From Eubacterium sp. CAG:786 (GTDB taxonomy: Bacteria; Bacillota; Clostridia; Oscillospirales; Ruminococcaceae), in contig HF989522.1 in the NCBI GenBank assembly GCA_000432175.1, positions 74,555-89,954 on the forward strand: a DNA stretch of 15,400 bases, in the 5' to 3' direction. The position numbers and the translations under genes are program-made. Numbering within the stretch: position 1 is the first letter of the stretch; every line of letters starts with the position of its first letter. Below, piece after piece: positions 6,942 through 13,826 of this stretch. The notes beneath the pieces were generated by a model. That model was not told the DNA's origin. It saw only the letters and a list, made by a program, of their open reading frames with translations, and made no database searches.

Positions 6942-6960
6942 ATAAATCAAGGATAATGTT

Positions 6961-7212
6961 TTATTCCTGCGGCTGTGCGCTACTTTCCGAGGTATTTACT
7001 TCAAGCTTTGCAAGCTCGTCAGCCAGAGTTGTGCCATTTTCAAGCGCTGTAACGCGAGTTTGCAGCTCGAGTATATCGCCGTCGATCACCTCATAGGTGC
7101 TCTTACGGTACCAGTCAATGAGTATTCCGACCAGGAACGACTCAACGGCAAGCCATATCGCGAGCAGGACTATCACGACTATTAAAATGACTGATTTGGT
7201 TTTTTCTTTCAT
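6961..7212 (-). CDS. Small single-pass membrane protein, function unknown
   Basis: An 83-residue protein. After a short basic start (MKEKTK), residues about 8-34 form a hydrophobic membrane helix. Residues about 45-70 have a heptad-like pattern (ILELQTRVTALEN), suggesting a short coiled coil, and the tail is acidic and polar (SESSAQPQE). I do not recognise a family. The ATG at 7212 is preceded by a moderate site, AAGGAAGG, about nine to eleven bases upstream. A candidate promoter lies at 7328-7356, giving a leader of about 110 nt. The gene stands alone, back to back with htpG and upstream of the sigma operon on the same strand; readthrough into the latter is possible because no minus-strand terminator directly follows. 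It could be a small stress or envelope protein, but nothing in the sequence shows this. Confidence 0.65.
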   Translation of the reverse strand: MKEKTKSVILIVVIVLLAIWLAVESFLVGILIDWYRKSTYEVIDGDILELQTRVTALENGTTLADELAKLEVNTSESSAQPQE

Positions 7213-7489
7213 AATGCAGCCCCTTCCTTATCTGGCTTCAGAGAAAGTATAGTTGAACTCAGGTTCACCGGTGCTTCCACTTTTATGGAACACTATATAT
7301 GCTTTTGTGTAATATTCAACCATAATCATATTAACACATCAGAAAATAAATGTCAACATCTTTACATATATGATTTGTATATATTAAGGCCCCTTGTATA
7401 TGTCATTTTAGATATATTACAGAGTTGCGATCCATAAAACTGCATTTAAAAAATCCGCCTCAAATTTTCAAAAATCTGTGAATTACCCC
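7213..7489. other. Divergent intergenic region between small membrane gene and htpG
   Basis: An AT-rich stretch with no gene seen. It holds the minus-strand leader and promoter of the small membrane protein. At about 7376-7402 there is an imperfect inverted repeat centred on AAGGCCCCTT with flanking TATAT blocks, which might be a protein-binding site. The htpG promoter starts at 7490. Confidence 0.5.
7328..7356 (-). promoter_or_regulatory. Candidate promoter of small membrane protein gene
   Basis: On the minus strand a perfect TTGACA (7356-7351) is followed after 17 bases by TAATAT (7333-7328), with TGT just before it giving an extended -10. The -10 itself matches consensus at four of six positions. 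Start expected near 7321. Confidence 0.6.
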
Positions 7490-7517
7490 TTGATTTTTTC
7501 TGAAAAAGGTGTATAAT
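7490..7517 (+). promoter_or_regulatory. htpG promoter
   Basis: TTGATT (7490-7495) and TATAAT (7512-7517) are separated by 16 bases. The predicted start near 7524 falls inside the CIRCE element, the usual arrangement for HrcA-repressed heat-shock genes. Confidence 0.85.
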
Positions 7518-7521
7518 AGAT

Positions 7522-7548
7522 TTAGCACTCAGAAGAAGAGAGTGCTAA
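7522..7548. promoter_or_regulatory. CIRCE operator for HrcA
   Basis: TTAGCACTC (7522-7530), nine bases, then GAGTGCTAA (7540-7548): both arms match the CIRCE consensus TTAGCACTC-N9-GAGTGCTAA without a mismatch. HrcA bound here would cover the transcription start of htpG, and the transcribed repeat can also form a hairpin in the mRNA leader. Confidence 0.97.
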
Positions 7549-7595
7549 AAGCATAAAAAACGGCTTTAACCGATAAATATAAGGAGATGTTTGAA

Positions 7596-9485
7596 ATGGC
7601 AGAAACAAAAGAATTCAAGGCAGAATCCAAGCGCCTGCTCGAAATGATGATCAATTCCATCTACACTCACAAGGAGATATTCCTGCGTGAACTGATATCC
7701 AACGCCAGCGACGCAATGGACAAGCTGTATTTCAAATCCATGAGCGAGAACACCGGCATCACCCGTTCCGACATGGCGATAAAGCTTGAAGTCAACAAGG
7801 ACGACAGAAAGCTCATCATCACCGATAACGGTATCGGCATGACCAGGGAAGAACTTGAGAACAACCTCGGCACTATCGCGAAATCCGGTTCCCTGGCATT
7901 CAAGAACGAGAACGAGAAGACCGACGACGTGAACATCATCGGTCAGTTCGGCGTTGGTTTCTATTCCGCGTTCATGGTAGCCAAGAAAGTCACCGTTATT
8001 TCAAAGGCATACGGCTCCGACACCGCATATATGTGGGAGAGCGAGGGCGTTGACGGCTACACCATTTCCGAAGCGCAGAAGGACGACCACGGCACGCAGA
8101 TAATCCTTGACATCAAGGACAACGCCGACGAGGAGAATTACGACGAGTTCCTCGCTCCGTACAAGATAAAGCAGCTTGTAAAGAAGTACAGCGACTATAT
8201 CCGCTACCCCATCAAGATGGACGTTGAGCACGAAAAGCTGAAAGAGGGCAGCAAGGACGAGTACGAAAAGGAAATCGTCACCGAGACCCTCAACAGCATG
8301 ACCCCTATCTGGAAGAAATCCAAGACCGAGCTCACTGATGAGGAATACGACCAGTTCTACAAGGACAAGTTCTACGACTACGACAAGCCGCTCGCGCATA
8401 TCCACACCCGCACCGAGGGTACTGCTACCTACACCGCGCTGCTGTATATTCCCGCAAAGGCGCCCTACGACTATTACTCCAAGAACTTCGAAAAGGGTCT
8501 GCAGCTGTACTCCAGCGGCGTAATGATAATGGACAAGTGCGCCGACCTGCTGCCGGATTACTTCAGCTTTGTAAGAGGTCTGGTGGACAGCGAGGATCTT
8601 TCCCTGAACATCTCGCGTGAAATGCTCCAGCATGACCGTCAGCTCAAGCTCATCGCAAAGAGCCTTGAAAAGTCCATCAAGAACGAACTGAAAAAGCTGC
8701 AGAAGAACGACCGCGAGAAGTATGAAAAGTTCTTCGATTCCTTCGGCACTCAGCTGAAATACGGCATTTACGAAAGCTTCGGTGCAAACAAGGAAAATCT
8801 GCAGGATCTGCTGATGTTCAAGAGCAGCTTTGGCGGCTACGTCACCCTGGAAGAGTACGTTTCCAGGATGAAGGACGAGCAGAAGTACATCTACTTTGCA
8901 AGCGGAAGCAGCATCGCGCGCATAGAAGCGCTCCCGCAGACCGAAATGGTACGCGACAAGGGCTACGAGATACTCTACTTCACCGACCATGTGGACGAAT
9001 TCACCATGCAGATGATGCACGACTACAACGGCAAGGAGTTCAAGTCAGTATCCGCTGACGACCTCGGTCTTGAAACCGACGAGGAAAAGGAAGAGATCAA
9101 AAAGGCGGAAGAGGACAACAAGGGTCTGTTCGACCTCATGACCGAAAAACTCGGCGGCAAGGTTAAGGCAGTCAAGCTGTCCCAGCGCCTGAAGACCCAC
9201 CCGGTATGTATCACCAGCGAGGGTATGCTTTCCGTTGAGATGGAAAAGGTGCTCTCTGCAATGCCTGACGAGCAGGCTCACAACGCAAAGGCCGAGAAGA
9301 TACTTGAGATAAACGCTTCCCACCCGATATTCGAAAAGCTCAGGAAGCTCTACGCCGAGGACAACAAGGACAAGATCGCTGAATATGCGGATATCCTGTA
9401 TTCTCAGGCGCTTCTCATCGAAGGCATGCCTATCGAGAACCCCGTAGAATTCACCAACAAACTCTGCGAGATAATGGCTGAATAA
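7596..9485 (+). CDS. htpG: Chaperone protein HtpG (bacterial Hsp90)
   Basis: ATP-dependent cytosolic chaperone, working as a dimer in protein remodelling and stress tolerance. The protein has 629 residues; E. coli and B. subtilis HtpG are about the same length. The GHKL ATPase domain shows ELISNASDA (32-40) with the catalytic Glu and magnesium-binding Asn, DNGIGM (77-82) and GQFGVGFYSAF (116-126). The middle domain has LNISREMLQ with the conserved Arg. The C-terminal dimerisation domain is complete and there is no MEEVD tail, as expected for bacteria. The ATG at 7596 was chosen because AAGGAG (7581-7586) lies nine bases before it; an ATG at 7587 directly abuts that site and would leave no spacer. 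Single-gene unit: promoter plus CIRCE in front, terminator behind. Confidence 0.98.
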   Translation: MAETKEFKAESKRLLEMMINSIYTHKEIFLRELISNASDAMDKLYFKSMSENTGITRSDMAIKLEVNKDDRKLIITDNGIGMTREELENNLGTIAKSGSLAFKNENEKTDDVNIIGQFGVGFYSAFMVAKKVTVISKAYGSDTAYMWESEGVDGYTISEAQKDDHGTQIILDIKDNADEENYDEFLAPYKIKQLVKKYSDYIRYPIKMDVEHEKLKEGSKDEYEKEIVTETLNSMTPIWKKSKTELTDEEYDQFYKDKFYDYDKPLAHIHTRTEGTATYTALLYIPAKAPYDYYSKNFEKGLQLYSSGVMIMDKCADLLPDYFSFVRGLVDSEDLSLNISREMLQHDRQLKLIAKSLEKSIKNELKKLQKNDREKYEKFFDSFGTQLKYGIYESFGANKENLQDLLMFKSSFGGYVTLEEYVSRMKDEQKYIYFASGSSIARIEALPQTEMVRDKGYEILYFTDHVDEFTMQMMHDYNGKEFKSVSADDLGLETDEEKEEIKKAEEDNKGLFDLMTEKLGGKVKAVKLSQRLKTHPVCITSEGMLSVEMEKVLSAMPDEQAHNAKAEKILEINASHPIFEKLRKLYAEDNKDKIAEYADILYSQALLIEGMPIENPVEFTNKLCEIMAE

Positions 9486-9496
9486 ACAAACAGCAG

Positions 9497-9533
9497 CAGG
9501 GCAGGAACCGTAAAAGTTCCTGCCCTGTTTTTT
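9497..9533 (+). terminator. Intrinsic terminator of htpG
   Basis: A perfect 12-bp stem (9497-9508 with 9516-9527) with a 7-nt loop is followed by six Ts. It stands only about ten bases before the end of the convergent DUF4956 gene; on the minus strand it lacks a good T-run. Confidence 0.95.
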
Positions 9534-9543
9534 ATTGATAAAA

Positions 9544-10239
9544 TCAATTGAGGTATTCCCCGCTGTATTCCAGCAGAGTTACGCTCTCGACGCCCTCTAC
9601 CGCGTTGAAACGGCTGAGATATGTGGTGTCGTTCTTCTTTATCTTCACCTCAATGGTGAGTTCAACGTGGTCGCCGGTCTGTGTCTTGTTCTTCAGGCGG
9701 TACTTCACGCCGTTGAGTATTCCCGTGACGTTCATCTCGCTGGAAGCATTATAGCGGATTATCAGCAGGTAGCTTTTCTTCTCCTTGCGGCAGATGGTGA
9801 TGATTATGTACAGCACCGCGATTATCGCAGTACCAAGCAGCGCCACCCAGTAAAGCTGCGCGCCTGCGGTTATGCCCGCTGCAATTCCCCAGAAGAGAAA
9901 GCCGATATCCAGCGGATCCTTGACTGCCGCGCGGAAACGCACGATGGACAGCGCGCCCACCATACCCAGAGAAAGCACCACGTTGGAACTTATCGTCATG
10001 ATGATGAATGCTGTGACTACCGTAGTCAGCACCACCAGGATATTGAAGTTCTCGTTGTAGATAACGCTGCGGTTAAAGAAGCGGTAAACCAGGTATATCA
10101 CCGCGCCGCATACCGTGGCAGTCAGCAGCGTAATGAATATAGTCTGCAGCGAAAGCGCATTCGTGAGGTCCGCGCTTCCACCGAGGACTGAAAGGGCGTC
10201 TGCGAGCTTTGAGCCGCTTGTCAGGAACATATCAACCAT
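9544..10239 (-). CDS. DUF4956 domain-containing membrane protein
   Basis: A 231-residue protein of unknown function. Hydrophobic segments lie at about residues 33-53, 66-85 and 129-150, with a further apolar stretch at 112-125. Between them is the family hallmark SLGMVGALSIVRFRAAVKDP (90-109). A soluble cytoplasmic-like domain of about 75 residues follows (SYLLIIRYN... to the end). The ATG at 10239 has GGAGGT eight bases upstream, placed within the end of the VTC gene, and the two genes overlap by eight bases, so translation is coupled. DUF4956 proteins are commonly encoded next to VTC-domain proteins in bacteria; a role as a membrane partner, for example moving polyphosphate or anchoring the enzyme, is inference. 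It is the last gene of this two-gene operon. Confidence 0.9.
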   Translation of the reverse strand: MVDMFLTSGSKLADALSVLGGSADLTNALSLQTIFITLLTATVCGAVIYLVYRFFNRSVIYNENFNILVVLTTVVTAFIIMTISSNVVLSLGMVGALSIVRFRAAVKDPLDIGFLFWGIAAGITAGAQLYWVALLGTAIIAVLYIIITICRKEKKSYLLIIRYNASSEMNVTGILNGVKYRLKNKTQTGDHVELTIEVKIKKNDTTYLSRFNAVEGVESVTLLEYSGEYLN

Positions 10240-11059
10240 AGTGTCTTACCTCCAGCATTCTGTCTGTGCATATTATGTATTTTGATACCGGCTGCATCGG
10301 GGCGTTTATGCACTGCAGTGCCGCCTGTATACTATCAGGAATATAATTGTCAAATTTGACCTCAAGTATTATTTCTTTGTCGTAAATCCGGGTGTACTGC
10401 GCTCCCTGCGCGAACATATCCATCGTGTTGAAGCACGCGGAAAGCTTTCTGTCAAACGTGATGCGGACATTCCCGAACGGGTACACCAGCGCTTCCCGCT
10501 GATAATCGACGACGACCCGCGGGCGCAGCTTCATCCCGCGGTCGGTGCGGTAATATTCCCCGAAAACGTCCTCTTCGCCTTCGTGCTCCGACATAAAGGA
10601 ACAATCCCCGCGCAGCAGCGCACGGTACTGCTCGTCAGTCAACCGCTTCGAAAGCTTCGAGATGAACTGCCCGTCCTTGTGCTTAGCTTCAAGGCTGACG
10701 AACGACGGGTCCAGTCCGTAGGCGCGTATGCGGAACTTCCTGCGGAATTCGGCGCCGTTGAGCTTCTGCCAGTAGCCAGAATTATACACATCATCGAAAT
10801 AAATGCTCGTCACTCGGTAGCCGCTGTCACCGCTGTGGGCGTCCGGCTTCATCAGGGGAAGCAGCCTGTTTCTGAGGTACATATATGTCCCCCCGTCGAT
10901 GATGTATTTCAGCTCGTGGCGCAGGTGCCTTCCACCGGAGAGCACTGTACGGTCAGGGGGCGCGGTTATGATTTCCGGCTGGGGTTTCTGCTGGTGAAAG
11001 AGTCGTGTGAATATCTCAGGTCCACCGTTTTTCATGCTGTCAGATCTTAGCAGTCGCAC
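10232..11059 (-). CDS. VTC domain protein, polyphosphate polymerase-like
   Basis: A 275-residue protein with the triphosphate-tunnel fold of VTC4-type polyphosphate polymerases, which make polyphosphate from ATP. The alternating basic and acidic residues that line the tunnel are visible: RHELKY (47-52), YRVTSIYFDD, KFRIRAYG, LEAKHKDG followed by SKLSKR, RPRVVVDYQREAL, VRITFDRKL, ILEVKFDNYIP and finally SKY. There is no SPX domain, unlike the yeast proteins. The GTG at 11059 is preferred because GGAGG (11071-11067) lies seven bases upstream; the GTG at 11065 is only one base from that site, and an ATG at 11035 lacks one. The first 44 residues are poorly conserved and lack a membrane segment, so the enzyme is probably cytosolic and held by the DUF4956 partner. 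Divergent from the rpmH operon. Confidence 0.9.
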   Translation of the reverse strand: MRLLRSDSMKNGGPEIFTRLFHQQKPQPEIITAPPDRTVLSGGRHLRHELKYIIDGGTYMYLRNRLLPLMKPDAHSGDSGYRVTSIYFDDVYNSGYWQKLNGAEFRRKFRIRAYGLDPSFVSLEAKHKDGQFISKLSKRLTDEQYRALLRGDCSFMSEHEGEEDVFGEYYRTDRGMKLRPRVVVDYQREALVYPFGNVRITFDRKLSACFNTMDMFAQGAQYTRIYDKEIILEVKFDNYIPDSIQAALQCINAPMQPVSKYIICTDRMLEVRHYG

Positions 11060-11094
11060 GTACACACCTCCGTCCTTTAAATTTCAATAACAAT

Positions 11095-11123
11095 AGTATA
11101 ACAAATCTTTCACATAAAAGCAA
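11095..11123 (-). promoter_or_regulatory. Promoter of VTC-DUF4956 operon
   Basis: On the minus strand TTGCTT (11123-11118) and TATACT (11100-11095) have a 17-bp spacer. Start expected near 11088, giving a leader of about 30 nt that carries the GGAGG site. Confidence 0.7.
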
Positions 11124-11205
11124 GACATAATTTAGTATATTGAGCCTGGATTTATACAGAACGTTATTAATAAGGTGAAAAAATCCGGAAATTTTTAAAA
11201 AACCC

Positions 11206-11234
11206 TTGACAACGGCTTTGTAATAGGGTATAAT
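11206..11234 (+). promoter_or_regulatory. Perfect consensus promoter of the rpmH operon
   Basis: TTGACA (11206-11211), 17 bases, TATAAT (11229-11234). A-rich and T-rich tracts lie directly upstream (11178-11202), as in UP elements. Start expected near 11241. It fits a highly expressed ribosomal-protein operon. Confidence 0.93.
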
Positions 11235-11243
11235 TAATTATTG

Positions 11244-11272
11244 TTGACAGCTGTGTGCGGGGGAGTTATATC
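11244..11272 (+). promoter_or_regulatory. Possible second promoter of the rpmH operon
   Basis: A second perfect TTGACA (11244-11249) is followed after 17 bases by TATATC (11267-11272), a weak -10. It would start near 11279 and leave a leader of about 50 nt. The same bases can form a GGAG/CTCC mini-hairpin, so the match may be chance. Confidence 0.35.
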
Positions 11273-11327
11273 TCCTGATAAAAAACACGCAGCGATCTTA
11301 CCAGAATTCAAAAAGGGGGTCTACTAA

Positions 11328-11462
11328 ATGAAAAGAACTTATCAGCCCAAGAAGCTTCAGAGAAAGCACGAGCACGGCTTTATGAAGAGAATGGCTACCA
11401 AGAACGGTCGTAAGGTTCTCGCTCGCCGTCGCGCAAAGGGCAGAAAAAAGCTGACCTACTGA
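11328..11462 (+). CDS. rpmH: 50S ribosomal protein L34
   Basis: A 44-residue, strongly basic protein with the unmistakable L34 sequence: it begins MKRTYQPKKLQRKHEHGF and ends KGRKKLTY, with NGRKVLARRRAKG before that. L34 is a structural protein of the large ribosomal subunit. Length is the family norm. The ATG at 11328 follows a G-rich site (AAAAGGGGG, ending at 11319) eight bases upstream. It is the first gene of the rpmH-rnpA-yidD-yidC-jag operon; rnpA starts ten bases after its stop. In many Firmicutes dnaA lies next to rpmH on the other side; here a VTC gene does. Confidence 0.98.
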   Translation: MKRTYQPKKLQRKHEHGFMKRMATKNGRKVLARRRAKGRKKLTY

Positions 11463-11472
11463 TCTGACTGCA

Positions 11473-11826
11473 ATGTCTGAGTTTTCAAAAAAGTACATTG
11501 TGATCAAGAACAACCGCGATTTCAGCTTCCTCTTCAAAAAAGGGGACAGCATCGTCACCTTCGCCTTTGTCTGCTACGTCAGGGAAAGACGCGGTCGCTG
11601 CAACCGACTGGGCATCGTCACCGGTAAAAAGGTTGGAAACGCGGTCAAAAGAAACCGCTCGAGGCGGATCATAAGAGAAGCGTTCCGCCTTTTCGAGCCG
11701 GTTCTTAAAGAGAAAACACAAAAGCGTTATGATTTCATCTTCGTCGCAAGGAGCAAGACGCCGGAGCTTAAATCCACCAAGATCTACTCGCTGATGATGA
11801 AGAACATTCTGTCAAAGCTGTCATGA
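11473..11826 (+). CDS. rnpA: Ribonuclease P protein component
   Basis: Protein subunit of RNase P, which binds the catalytic RNA and the 5' leader of precursor tRNAs. The protein has 117 residues, the usual length. Near the N-terminus KNNRDFSFLFKKG (12-24) matches the family start. The RNR signature is at residues 51-72: GKKVGNAVKRNRSRR then IIREAFR. The C-terminal part YDFIFVARSKT is also typical. No clear ribosome binding site stands before the ATG at 11473, ten bases after the rpmH stop, so translation probably depends on coupling to rpmH. The stop overlaps the yidD start by four bases (ATGA at 11823-11826). Confidence 0.97.
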   Translation: MSEFSKKYIVIKNNRDFSFLFKKGDSIVTFAFVCYVRERRGRCNRLGIVTGKKVGNAVKRNRSRRIIREAFRLFEPVLKEKTQKRYDFIFVARSKTPELKSTKIYSLMMKNILSKLS

Positions 11827-12137
11827 AGTATATATTCCTGGGTATCATTAAGCTGTACAGACTTACGCTGTCAAAGATCTTACCGCCGTGCTGCCGCTAT
11901 TATCCAAGCTGTTCCGAATACGGGCTTACCGCTATCCGGCGCTTTGGTGCGGTCAGGGGCGGTTATTTGACGTTATGGAGAATTATGCGCTGTAATCCGT
12001 ACGGCGCCGGCGGCATCGACCCAGTGCCTGAAAAATTCTGCTTCCATCCCGAAAAGCTGCCTGTCCCACCGGATTTCGGCATACCCGACGACGAGAGCAC
12101 AGACTACCTTGGAGACATCAGGGAGTCCTACAAATAA
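11823..12137 (+). CDS. yidD: Membrane protein insertion efficiency factor YidD
   Basis: A 104-residue protein thought to assist YidC-dependent insertion of inner-membrane proteins. An amphipathic N-terminal helix (KYIFLGIIKLYRLTLSKIL) is followed by the family hallmark PPCCRYYPSCSEY (21-33) and later RCNPYGAGGIDPVP (56-69). The conserved cysteines at 24, 30 and 57 are present. The tail after residue 75 is longer and more acidic than the E. coli protein's and probably flexible. It starts inside the rnpA stop codon (4-bp overlap) and precedes yidC by about 130 bases, the usual neighbours. Confidence 0.95.
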   Translation: MKYIFLGIIKLYRLTLSKILPPCCRYYPSCSEYGLTAIRRFGAVRGGYLTLWRIMRCNPYGAGGIDPVPEKFCFHPEKLPVPPDFGIPDDESTDYLGDIRESYK

Positions 12138-12266
12138 GGAAACAAACAGCGGCTGACTACGCCGTGTTTCATATATACCATTCATTTGCCGCCGGGAAAA
12201 CGCCCGGTCGGAGGAACACGCAGCGCATACACCACTCTTCCGCAGCGCTGCACACAACGAAAGGAC
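12138..12266 (+). promoter_or_regulatory. Structured leader between yidD and yidC
   Basis: This gap is unusually long for the operon. It contains two stem-loops. One pairs CCG-CCGGG (12189-12196) with CCCGG-T-CGG (12203-12211), with one bulged T. The other is a perfect 7-bp stem, GCAGCGC (12220-12226) with GCGCTGC (12245-12251). A good GGAGGA (12210-12215), partly inside the first stem, has no start codon at a useful distance. No T-run follows either hairpin. They could set yidC translation or mark an RNA processing site. Confidence 0.4.
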
Positions 12267-13808
12267 GTGGACACAATAGAGTTCCTGTACAACATCATTG
12301 GCACACCTCTCGGCTATATCCTCTGGGGTATCTATGAGGTGATCTGCAAGAATACCGGCGCAAGCATCGGCGTTGCGATCCTGGTGTTCACATTTATCGT
12401 AAAGCTGGCTATGCTCCCGCTGGCGATAAAGCAGCAGAAGAACAGCGCAAAATCCGCAATTTTCGCTCCCAAGGTAAGGGAGATCCAGCAGAAATACAAA
12501 AACAATCAGGAAAAGCAGCAGCAGGAGCTCGCAAAGCTCCAGAAGCAGGGCTACAGCCCCATGGGCGGCTGCGGCACCATGGCTATCACATTCCTGCTCC
12601 TGTTCGGCGTACTGGACGTTGTTTACAAGCCCATGACGCACATCAAGCACATGCAGAACACCACTGCGATCATGCAGGAGTCCTACTACGTTTCCATGAC
12701 GAAGATTTTCGTGGACGAGTACGGCAATACAGCTGAACTCGAGGGCGACGCGCTCACAAAGCACAACGATATCGTCCGTGACGCAAAGCAGATACTCGAA
12801 TACTACAACGCAAACTGCCTCAAGGAAGGCGAAGAGCCGCTGACCGAGGGCGTTTGGAGCAAGCTTGACTCCACCAGCAAGGACATGGTGAAGAAAGTCA
12901 TCACCTCCGCTACAGTCAGCGCAAGCAAGGCAGACGAGAATAAGGAAAAGCTGTTCACCGACAGCGACCTCTACACCATCACCAAGGCTGAGCAGGAAGA
13001 GCTCGACAAGATCGGCGATGAAACACAGAAAACCGAATACACCAACGCGCACAGCTTCTCAAAGAGCACCAAGAGCGCCGTTGAAACGGTACAGCGCCAG
13101 TTCGGCACCGTAAAGGGGACCGCAGACAGCGAAAGCCTCACCTATACTCAGGCTGCCACACTGCAGAGAGAGCTTTATGCAATCAACTGCTATGGCGAAG
13201 TAGCTGCAACCGGAGATACCTCCGCATATAACCTGCTCAGCGACGCTGCAAAGAGCGACCTTGCTGAACTCAACGACAAGCTGGAGTTCCTGGGCATTCC
13301 TCTCGGAAAGGACCCCGCAAGCGACCTCGGCTGGCCGATGATACTCATTCCGATACTGGCATTCGTATTCTCCATGGCTCAGACGCTCATCTCCACAAAG
13401 ACGATGGAAATGAACACCCCTGGTCAGAATGCAGGCTGCATGAAAGGCACAATGTTCATCATGCCTATCTTCTCCGTCGTGCTGGTATTCACAGTACCTG
13501 CCGGCGCGGGCTTCTACTGGACGATAAGCTACCTGTTCGGTATTCTCCAGACCCTGCTGCTCAACAAGCTGTACAACCCCGAAAAGCTGCGCGCTGTAGC
13601 CGAAGCTGAATACAACGAGCGCATGAAGCAGGAAGCCAAGGAAGAAAAGAAAAAGAGACAGGCTGCCGATATGGAAGCAGTTGCAGAATACAAGGGCGAA
13701 AAGCTCACACAGAAGGAGATCAACCGCCGTAAGCTTGCCGAAGCAAGAAAGGCTGACGCAGAAAAGTACGGTGAAGAATACCACGAGGACGAGGACGACG
13801 ACATCTGA
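12267..13808 (+). CDS. yidC: Membrane protein insertase YidC/Oxa1 family
   Basis: Inserts and folds membrane proteins, alone or with Sec. A 513-residue product if it starts at the GTG at 12267. Membrane segments are at about residues 12-27, 33-53 (VAILVFTFIVKLAMLPL), 102-120, 355-377, 392-412 and 414-440. The usual cytoplasmic coiled loop lies between the second and third (SAIFAPKVREIQQKY, then Gln/Lys-rich to GYSPMGGC). Lys46 stands where most YidC proteins have the hydrophilic-groove Arg. Between the third and fourth segments is an outside domain of about 230 residues (125-354), far longer than in Bacillus. The tail (446-513) is highly charged, as in ribosome-binding YidC tails. The start is uncertain: no ATG exists near the N-terminus, and AAAGGA (12260-12265) is too close to the GTG but well placed for an ATA at 12276. 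Confidence 0.93.
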   Translation: MDTIEFLYNIIGTPLGYILWGIYEVICKNTGASIGVAILVFTFIVKLAMLPLAIKQQKNSAKSAIFAPKVREIQQKYKNNQEKQQQELAKLQKQGYSPMGGCGTMAITFLLLFGVLDVVYKPMTHIKHMQNTTAIMQESYYVSMTKIFVDEYGNTAELEGDALTKHNDIVRDAKQILEYYNANCLKEGEEPLTEGVWSKLDSTSKDMVKKVITSATVSASKADENKEKLFTDSDLYTITKAEQEELDKIGDETQKTEYTNAHSFSKSTKSAVETVQRQFGTVKGTADSESLTYTQAATLQRELYAINCYGEVAATGDTSAYNLLSDAAKSDLAELNDKLEFLGIPLGKDPASDLGWPMILIPILAFVFSMAQTLISTKTMEMNTPGQNAGCMKGTMFIMPIFSVVLVFTVPAGAGFYWTISYLFGILQTLLLNKLYNPEKLRAVAEAEYNERMKQEAKEEKKKRQAADMEAVAEYKGEKLTQKEINRRKLAEARKADAEKYGEEYHEDEDDDI

Positions 13809-13826
13809 TAACTGGAGGGATCTCAT

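Noticed and set aside
6821..7096. Plus-strand frame of 91 codons around the orphan terminator
   Set aside because: TTG start without ribosome binding site; it reads through a strong plus-strand terminator and into the antisense of the small membrane gene. Kept only as a repeat hint.
8001..9020. Minus-strand frame of 339 codons inside htpG
   Set aside because: Antisense shadow of htpG with no start signals.
11066..11327. Possible replication origin next to rpmH
   Set aside because: No dnaA, no cluster of TTATCCACA boxes; the nearest match (TTATACAGA near 11152) is single and imperfect.
12138..12266. MifM-like leader peptide upstream of yidC
   Set aside because: No ATG-started frame with a ribosome binding site exists in the gap. 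A GTG frame near 12161 runs into yidC and has no hallmark of an arrest peptide.
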